Part shown: piece by piece, positions 59,224-64,000 of the stretch
Position numbering within the stretch: the stretch's first letter is position 1
Layout of the letters: every line of letters begins with the position of its first letter
Origin: Pseudoxanthomonas koreensis_A
Lineage (GTDB): Bacteria > Pseudomonadota > Gammaproteobacteria > Xanthomonadales > Xanthomonadaceae
Direction of reading: 5' to 3'
NCBI RefSeq assembly: GCF_041890415.1
Contig: NZ_CP169056.1
Location: 496,001 to 560,000 of the forward strand
DNA length: 64,000 bases
Notes under the pieces: model-generated
What the model was told of the DNA's origin: nothing
The model's input: only the letters and a program-made list of their open reading frames with translations
Database searches by the model: none
Position numbers and translations under genes: made by a program

Positions 59224-61845
59224 ATGAGCCTGGAGCTGTACCGGCGCAAGCGCAGCTTCGACAAGACCCGCGAGCCCGAGCCAGGCAAGCCGTTGCCGGG
59301 CGGCCGGCGCGCGCTGTTCGTGGTCCAGTTGCACCACGCCAGCCGACGCCACTACGACTTCCGCCTGCAGGTGGGTGATGCGCTCAAGAGCTGGGCGGTG
59401 CCCAAGGGGCCCAGCTATGACCCGGCGGTCAAGCGCATGGCGGTGGAAGTGGAAGATCACCCGGTGGAGTACGCGGGGTTCGAAGGCCACATCCCCAAGG
59501 GCCAGTACGGTGGCGGCCACGTGGCCCGGTTCGATCACGGGGTGTGGTCCACCCATGGCGATCCGGAGGAGCAATTGGCAAAGGGCCACCTGCGCTTCGA
59601 GCTGTTCGGCGACAAGCTCAAGGGAGGATGGCACCTGGTGCGCTCGGGCAAGCCGGCGCGGCAGCCGCAATGGCTGCTGTTCAAGGACAAGGATGCCTAT
59701 GCCGGCACGCTCGAGGCCGACGACCTGCTGGGCGACGTGGCAGCGCCGCCGGCTGCCGATGCCCGCCGCGCAGGCGGCGGCAAGCCTGCACGCAGGAAAC
59801 TGGCGGCACTGCCGCGGCGCCCCGGCCGCAAGCGCGACTGGGCCAGGCTGGCGGCGGCGTTGCCCGACGCGCGCAAGGCCGCCGCGCCGGACGGCCCGTT
59901 CAGGCCGCAACTGGCGCGGCTTGGCCAGGCGCCGCCCGACGGCGGACACTGGCTGCACGAGATCAAGTGGGACGGCTACCGGATCCTGGCGACCGTGCGC
60001 GAAGGCCAGGTGCGGCTGTGGTCGCGCAACGCGATCGAATGGACCGGGCGGATCCCCGACATCCGTGCCGCAGTGGAGGCGCTGGGCCTGCGTTCGGCGG
60101 CGCTGGATGGCGAGCTGATTGCCGGTGCCGGGACCCGGGATGATTTCAACCTGCTGCAGGCCACCCTGTCCGGCGAGCGCAACGGCACCCTGGCTTACGT
60201 GCTGTTCGACCTGCTGCACCTGGATGGCATCGACCTGGCCGGGGCACCGCTGCTGGAGCGCAAGGCGCTGCTGGAACGCCTGCTCGATGCCAACCCGGGC
60301 CACCTGGCCTACAGCTCGCACATCCAGGGCGATGGTGATGCGGCGTACCGGATGGCCGGCGAGCAGGATTTCGAGGGCATCATTTCCAAGCGCGCGGACC
60401 GGCCGCACGTGGCCGGCCGAAGCGATGACTGGCGCAAGACCAAGCAACTGGCGTCCGACGAGTTCGCGGTGGTGGGTTACACCGCGCCCAAGGGATCGCG
60501 CAGCGGCTTCGGCTCGCTGTTGCTGGCCCGTCCCGACCCGGAACACGGCTGGCGCTATGCGGGCCGGGTCGGCAGCGGTTTCAACGATGTGCTCATGGGC
60601 GAGGTGACGGCGCGGCTGCAGGGCGGCGTGCGGCAACCCAGCGTCCACGTTGCCGCGACCGACACCGACCTGCGCTCGGCCCGCTGGTTCGCGCCGCGCT
60701 TCGTGGTGGAGGTGTTCTACCGCGGCATCGGTGGACAGGGCCTGCTGCGCCAGCCCTCGCTCAAGGCCGTGCGCGGCGACAAGGGCATTCATGCGCTGGC
60801 CGATACCGATCAAGCGGAGGCACCCATGCACGCGACACGCGGCGGCAAGAAGGCGACCAAGAAGGTGACCAGATCGGCGGCGCCGGAAAAGACGGCGAAG
60901 AAGGCGGTGCGGAAGGCCGCGAAGAAGACTCCGAAGAAGACTCCGAAGAAGACCCCACGTGCGGATGCCACATGCCCGCTGCCAACCCTGAGCAGCCCCT
61001 CCAAGGTGCTGTTCCCCGACACCGGCACGACCAAGCAGGACGTGTGGGACTACTACCGCGCCGTAGCCGCGCACCTGCTGCCGGAGATCGCTGGCCGGCC
61101 GCTGTCCATCATCCGCTGTCCGTCCGGCACGGCGAAGGCGTGCTTCTTCCAGAAGCACCACACCGCCGGCCTGGAACTGGTTTCGCTGGTGCAGCTGAAG
61201 GAAGAAAGCGGCAACAACGCCGACTATCTCGTTGTGGAGGACGAGGCCGGGCTGATGGAACTGGTCCAGTTCAACGCCCTGGAGTTCCATCCCTGGGGCG
61301 CGCATGCGCACGCGCCGGACGTGGCCGACCGGGTCGTGTTCGACCTGGACCCCGGGCCCGACGTGCCGTTTGCCGAGGTCAGGAAGGCCGCCGCCGACAT
61401 CCGCAGGATCCTGGCCGACCTGGAGCTTGAATCGTTCCTGCGCGCGTCCGGTGGCAAGGGCCTGCACGTGGTGGTGCCACTCAATCCCGGATGCGACTGG
61501 GGCCTGACCAAACGCTTCGCGCACGGGTTTGCCGATGCACTGGCCGCTTCCGAACCGCACCGGTTCCTGGCCACCGCGTCCAAGCGCCTGCGCAACAAGC
61601 GCATCTTCGTGGACTACCTGCGCAACGGACGTGGCGCCACCGCGGTGGCGTCGTACTCGCTGCGCGCCCGTCCCGGTGCACCGGTGGCGATGCCGCTGTC
61701 CTGGAGCGAGCTGCCCAGGCTGGCGAAGGCCGGCGCCTTCACCATCGACAGCGCGCTGGCCAGGCTCAAGCGCCGGCGCAAGGATCCGTGGGAGGGGATC
61801 GAACGGGTCAGGCAGGACCTCGCCCGCTGGGCGCAGCAGGAGTGA
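59224..61845 (+). CDS. ligD: ATP-dependent DNA ligase D (LigD)
   Basis: 873 residues with domains in the order 3'-phosphoesterase (about 1-165; HYDFRLQV, GHIPKGQYGGG), ATP-dependent ligase (about 225-525; adenylated K248 in EIKWDGYR, DGELIAG, EGIISKR) and primase-polymerase (about 585-873; VVFDLDPGPDV with D707 and D709). This is the bacterial end-joining enzyme that works with Ku. A lysine-rich linker (about 540-580) with tandem repeats joins ligase and polymerase. No ku gene is in the window. The ATG at 59224 (MSLELYRRKRSFDKTREPEP) is the family start. Confidence 0.96.
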   Translation: MSLELYRRKRSFDKTREPEPGKPLPGGRRALFVVQLHHASRRHYDFRLQVGDALKSWAVPKGPSYDPAVKRMAVEVEDHPVEYAGFEGHIPKGQYGGGHVARFDHGVWSTHGDPEEQLAKGHLRFELFGDKLKGGWHLVRSGKPARQPQWLLFKDKDAYAGTLEADDLLGDVAAPPAADARRAGGGKPARRKLAALPRRPGRKRDWARLAAALPDARKAAAPDGPFRPQLARLGQAPPDGGHWLHEIKWDGYRILATVREGQVRLWSRNAIEWTGRIPDIRAAVEALGLRSAALDGELIAGAGTRDDFNLLQATLSGERNGTLAYVLFDLLHLDGIDLAGAPLLERKALLERLLDANPGHLAYSSHIQGDGDAAYRMAGEQDFEGIISKRADRPHVAGRSDDWRKTKQLASDEFAVVGYTAPKGSRSGFGSLLLARPDPEHGWRYAGRVGSGFNDVLMGEVTARLQGGVRQPSVHVAATDTDLRSARWFAPRFVVEVFYRGIGGQGLLRQPSLKAVRGDKGIHALADTDQAEAPMHATRGGKKATKKVTRSAAPEKTAKKAVRKAAKKTPKKTPKKTPRADATCPLPTLSSPSKVLFPDTGTTKQDVWDYYRAVAAHLLPEIAGRPLSIIRCPSGTAKACFFQKHHTAGLELVSLVQLKEESGNNADYLVVEDEAGLMELVQFNALEFHPWGAHAHAPDVADRVVFDLDPGPDVPFAEVRKAAADIRRILADLELESFLRASGGKGLHVVVPLNPGCDWGLTKRFAHGFADALAASEPHRFLATASKRLRNKRIFVDYLRNGRGATAVASYSLRARPGAPVAMPLSWSELPRLAKAGAFTIDSALARLKRRRKDPWEGIERVRQDLARWAQQE
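60921..60956 (+). repeat. 12-bp tandem repeat in the ligD linker
   Basis: Three tandem copies of GAAGAAGACTCC (last one with a single change) encode a Lys-Lys-Thr-Pro run in the flexible linker of LigD. The unit is in frame. Confidence 0.7.
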
Positions 61846-61977
61846 GGCGGCAGGCGCGGCGATCACATCGCGTTGCCGCGGGTTTGCTACACAGGACAGG
61901 CCCGGGCAGCGATGGCCGCGCCAGGAAACGGCCCGCGCCGGGGCACCCGGCATCCGCGGCCGGCAACCGGAACCGAC

Positions 61978-62961
61978 ATGGCAAACCTTCCATCCTTCTT
62001 CGCCCGGCTGTTCCATGCCACCCAGCCCACGCGCGACCTCGACATCGGCCAGCTCAATGGCCTGGAACCAGACGACGAGGCGTTGCTGTGGATCGACCTG
62101 TGCGATCCATCCGCCCAACAGGTGGAGCTGGTCTGGGAGCAGTGCCGGCTGCCTGCCGCCGCACGGCGATTCCTGGCCGATGGCAGCACCACGCCGGAGG
62201 TCGGCCAGGAAGACCAGTACCTGTGGGTGCGCTGCGTGGTGGTCAATGGCCGCACCCGCCGCGAAGCAATGAGCGGCACCGTGCTGACCTGCGTTGCCGG
62301 TCCCAACCGGGTGCTGACGCACCGGCGCGGGGAAGTCCCGTTCATGGAAGAGTTGCGACGGCTCGGCATTGCCCACACCGCCATTGGCGGCCTGAGCGCG
62401 GAGAGTTTCGTGGCCACCCTGCTGGACCGGCAACTGGCCACATACTTCGACGCGGTCAGCGACTACGAGGATGCCATCGAGCGGCTGGAGGTGGCGATCC
62501 TGGGCAAGAGCGCCGGCGACTCGCTGCCCGAGCTGCAGCGCCTGCGCCGCTGGGCCTCGCGCATGCGGCGCATGCTGGCGCCGCACCGCAACGTGTTCGG
62601 CGCGATGTCGCGCCCGGACTTCCGGCCCGACGAAGGCCGCTCGGCCGATCGCCACTTCGTCGCCCTCGATACCCGCTTCGAACGGGCCATGGACATGGTG
62701 GAGAACGCCCGCGAGCTGGTAATCGGCAGCTTCGAGCTGTTCAGCAACAAGACCGCGCTGCGCACCAACCACTTCATGCGGGTGTTGACGTTCGTCACCG
62801 TCATCACCGGCGTGCTGGCAACCGTGGTCGGTGCGATGGGGATGAATTTCCAGGCCGACCTGTTCGGCAGCGGCGATGCCGGCTTCTGGAGCGTGGTGGC
62901 GGTACTTGTGGCGTTTGCCGCCGGCGCGCTGTGGGCCGGGTGGCGCCGCCACTGGTTCTGA
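61978..62961 (+). CDS. CorA/ZntB-type metal transporter
   Basis: 327 residues. A long cytoplasmic domain with helices (SDYEDAIERLEVAILGKSAG, LQRLRRWASRMRRMLAPHRN) and two C-terminal membrane helices, the first ending in the GMN signature (GAMGMNFQ). Residues after GMN lack the CorA MPEL loop, so a ZntB-like proton/zinc route or another cation is as likely as magnesium. The ATG at 61978 is used; upstream in-frame codons have no match. 132 bases after ligD. Confidence 0.9.
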   Translation: MANLPSFFARLFHATQPTRDLDIGQLNGLEPDDEALLWIDLCDPSAQQVELVWEQCRLPAAARRFLADGSTTPEVGQEDQYLWVRCVVVNGRTRREAMSGTVLTCVAGPNRVLTHRRGEVPFMEELRRLGIAHTAIGGLSAESFVATLLDRQLATYFDAVSDYEDAIERLEVAILGKSAGDSLPELQRLRRWASRMRRMLAPHRNVFGAMSRPDFRPDEGRSADRHFVALDTRFERAMDMVENARELVIGSFELFSNKTALRTNHFMRVLTFVTVITGVLATVVGAMGMNFQADLFGSGDAGFWSVVAVLVAFAAGALWAGWRRHWF

Positions 62962-63051
62962 TACGCCGCCGCGCGCTGCCGCACTTCACGCATGGTTGAT
63001 CGCCTTGGCGCTGACTGGAGGCCTCGCAAGCAAGCCGAAGGTGCCCGCGCC

Positions 63052-64000
63052 ATGACCAGTCTCTGGATGCCCCACGCCATTCCACCGCCGGCGTCGGTGC
63101 CGGTGCGCGGCAGGGCCGGGGCCGACGTTGCGGTGGTCGGTGCCGGCATAACCGGGGTGATGGTCGCGCACCGCCTGCAGCAGGCCGGCCTGAAGGTGGT
63201 GCTGCTGGAGGCCGGCAGGGTTGGCGCGCTCAACACCGGTTGCTCCACCGGCAATCTCTACGCGCCGCTGTCGTCGGGCATGTCCGCGTTGCTGCAGCGT
63301 TGGGACGCGCAGGTGCTGGGCGACGTGACGCGGATGCGCGCCGCGGCCGTGGATGCGATCGAGGCCTGCGTGCAGCACTACCGGATCGACTGCGGCCTGG
63401 TGCGCTGCCCGCTGGTGTGTGCAGTGGAAGCGCCCGACCCCGGGCAGCTGGCGCTGCTGGACGAAGAGATGCAGGCCTTTGCAGTGGCCGGGCTTGAGCC
63501 TGTGACCGATGCAGGGGCGCTGCCGTTCGCGACCGCCGGCGCCTTCCGCATCGACGGCCAGGCGCAGTTCAATCCCTACCGGTTCACCCGCGCGATGGCC
63601 GATGCGCTGGCGCAGCGCGGGGTTGGCCTGTACGAGCAGTCGCCCGTGCTCGACGTGGACCCATCCCGGGGCGAGGTCATGACCGTGGAAGGCGTGGTGC
63701 AGGCCGCCCACATCGTGATGGCCACCCACACGCCACTCGGGTTCAACCTGGTCCAGGCGCAGATGGAGGTGTACCGCGAATACGGCATCGCGCTGCCGGT
63801 GGCGCAACCGGCCATGGGCGACGGCATCCACTGGATCCGCGATGCCGGGCGTTCGCTCAGACCGTGGCGCCAGGACGGACAGGAGTGGCTGGTGGTGGTC
63901 GGGGAGAAGCACCGCACCGGCGAAAACGAACAGGGCATCGACTACCGCATGCGCCTGGCCGATTACGCACGCGGGCGATTTGCGGCCGGCGAGGTGGCCG
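63052..64000 (+). CDS. FAD-dependent oxidoreductase, DAO family (partial)
   Basis: Open to the window end (316 codons seen). An N-terminal FAD-binding Rossmann motif VAVVGAGITGVMVAHRL and VVLLEAGRVGALNTGCSTGN place it in the D-amino-acid-oxidase-like family (PuuB/SoxB-like); some relatives carry a C-terminal Rieske domain, which would lie beyond the window. Substrate unknown. The ATG at 63052 is chosen; an in-frame ATG at 62992 would add 20 polar residues. Neither has a strong Shine-Dalgarno. Confidence 0.85.
   Translation, partial: MTSLWMPHAIPPPASVPVRGRAGADVAVVGAGITGVMVAHRLQQAGLKVVLLEAGRVGALNTGCSTGNLYAPLSSGMSALLQRWDAQVLGDVTRMRAAAVDAIEACVQHYRIDCGLVRCPLVCAVEAPDPGQLALLDEEMQAFAVAGLEPVTDAGALPFATAGAFRIDGQAQFNPYRFTRAMADALAQRGVGLYEQSPVLDVDPSRGEVMTVEGVVQAAHIVMATHTPLGFNLVQAQMEVYREYGIALPVAQPAMGDGIHWIRDAGRSLRPWRQDGQEWLVVVGEKHRTGENEQGIDYRMRLADYARGRFAAGEVA

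Noticed and set aside
57388..62952. A 1854-codon open frame on the minus strand, opposite the esterase, tRNA, ligD and CorA-type genes
   Set aside because: It runs through a tRNA gene and three well-supported genes on the other strand and has the composition of an antisense frame in high-G+C DNA (many His, Gln, Arg, Val) with no domain.

Overview
The window is about 70% G+C, densely coded chromosome from a gammaproteobacterium. Gene content and order (ruvC-ruvA-kup-ruvB, a rubredoxin next to thiE and hemL, fused cysNC, zapA plus a small coiled-coil gene plus 6S RNA next to the 5-formyltetrahydrofolate cyclo-ligase gene) suggest a member of the Xanthomonadaceae/Lysobacteraceae (Stenotrophomonas, Pseudoxanthomonas, Luteimonas or Lysobacter type). 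The genus is an inference. I see no prophage, insertion sequence, CRISPR array or plasmid function; this is mostly core chromosome with a few accessory cassettes. Layout. 0-9.3 kb: end of a membrane protein gene, a zinc-ribbon protein, aspS, a GNAT acetyltransferase, a decayed AraC-type regulator coupled to a small lipase, yebC, then the Holliday-junction genes ruvC, ruvA and ruvB with the potassium transporter kup between ruvA and ruvB. 9.3-19.7 kb: a large DedA/PAP2/LssY membrane protein, rubredoxin, thiE, hemL with a coupled HAD phosphatase, an acetylornithine-type aminotransferase, a trans-sulfuration PLP enzyme, glyoxalase I, an SDR and a SirB1-type protein. Two paired and one single copy of a short palindromic REP-like repeat lie between genes here. 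19.7-27.4 kb: DUF192 lipoprotein, rpiA, EVE protein, fau, 6S RNA (with visible -10 box and terminator), zapA and its coiled-coil neighbour, a GGDEF-EAL protein, and the divergent ygfB-pepP pair. 27.5-40.5 kb: a sulfate-assimilation region. cobA-cysK face cysB across a shared control region; cysJIH face cysD-cysNC across another. Together they cover sulfate activation (CysD, CysNC), PAPS reduction (CysH), sulfite reduction (CysIJ, with siroheme made through CobA), cysteine synthesis (CysK) and control (CysB). Between cysB and cysH sit a flavin-dependent halogenase-like gene and a small membrane protein gene. 40.6-53.6 kb: an RND efflux pair without its outer membrane channel, a DUF418 membrane protein, a sodium:alanine symporter, a SpoU-type RNA methyltransferase, a secreted M28 peptidase, mscL, a Rieske protein and an SLC13-type permease with RCK_C domains. 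53.6-64 kb: trmB, thiG, a PadR regulator with its HAAS-domain membrane partner inserted between thiG and thiS, a GDSL autotransporter esterase, tRNA-Gly(CCC), a three-domain LigD, a CorA/ZntB-type channel and the start of a FAD-dependent oxidoreductase cut by the window end. The observations most worth following are the orphan halogenase-like gene in the sulfur locus, the PadR/HAAS cassette splitting thiS from thiG, the PAP2 domain without its motif-2 histidine, and two promoters that imply near-leaderless mRNAs.
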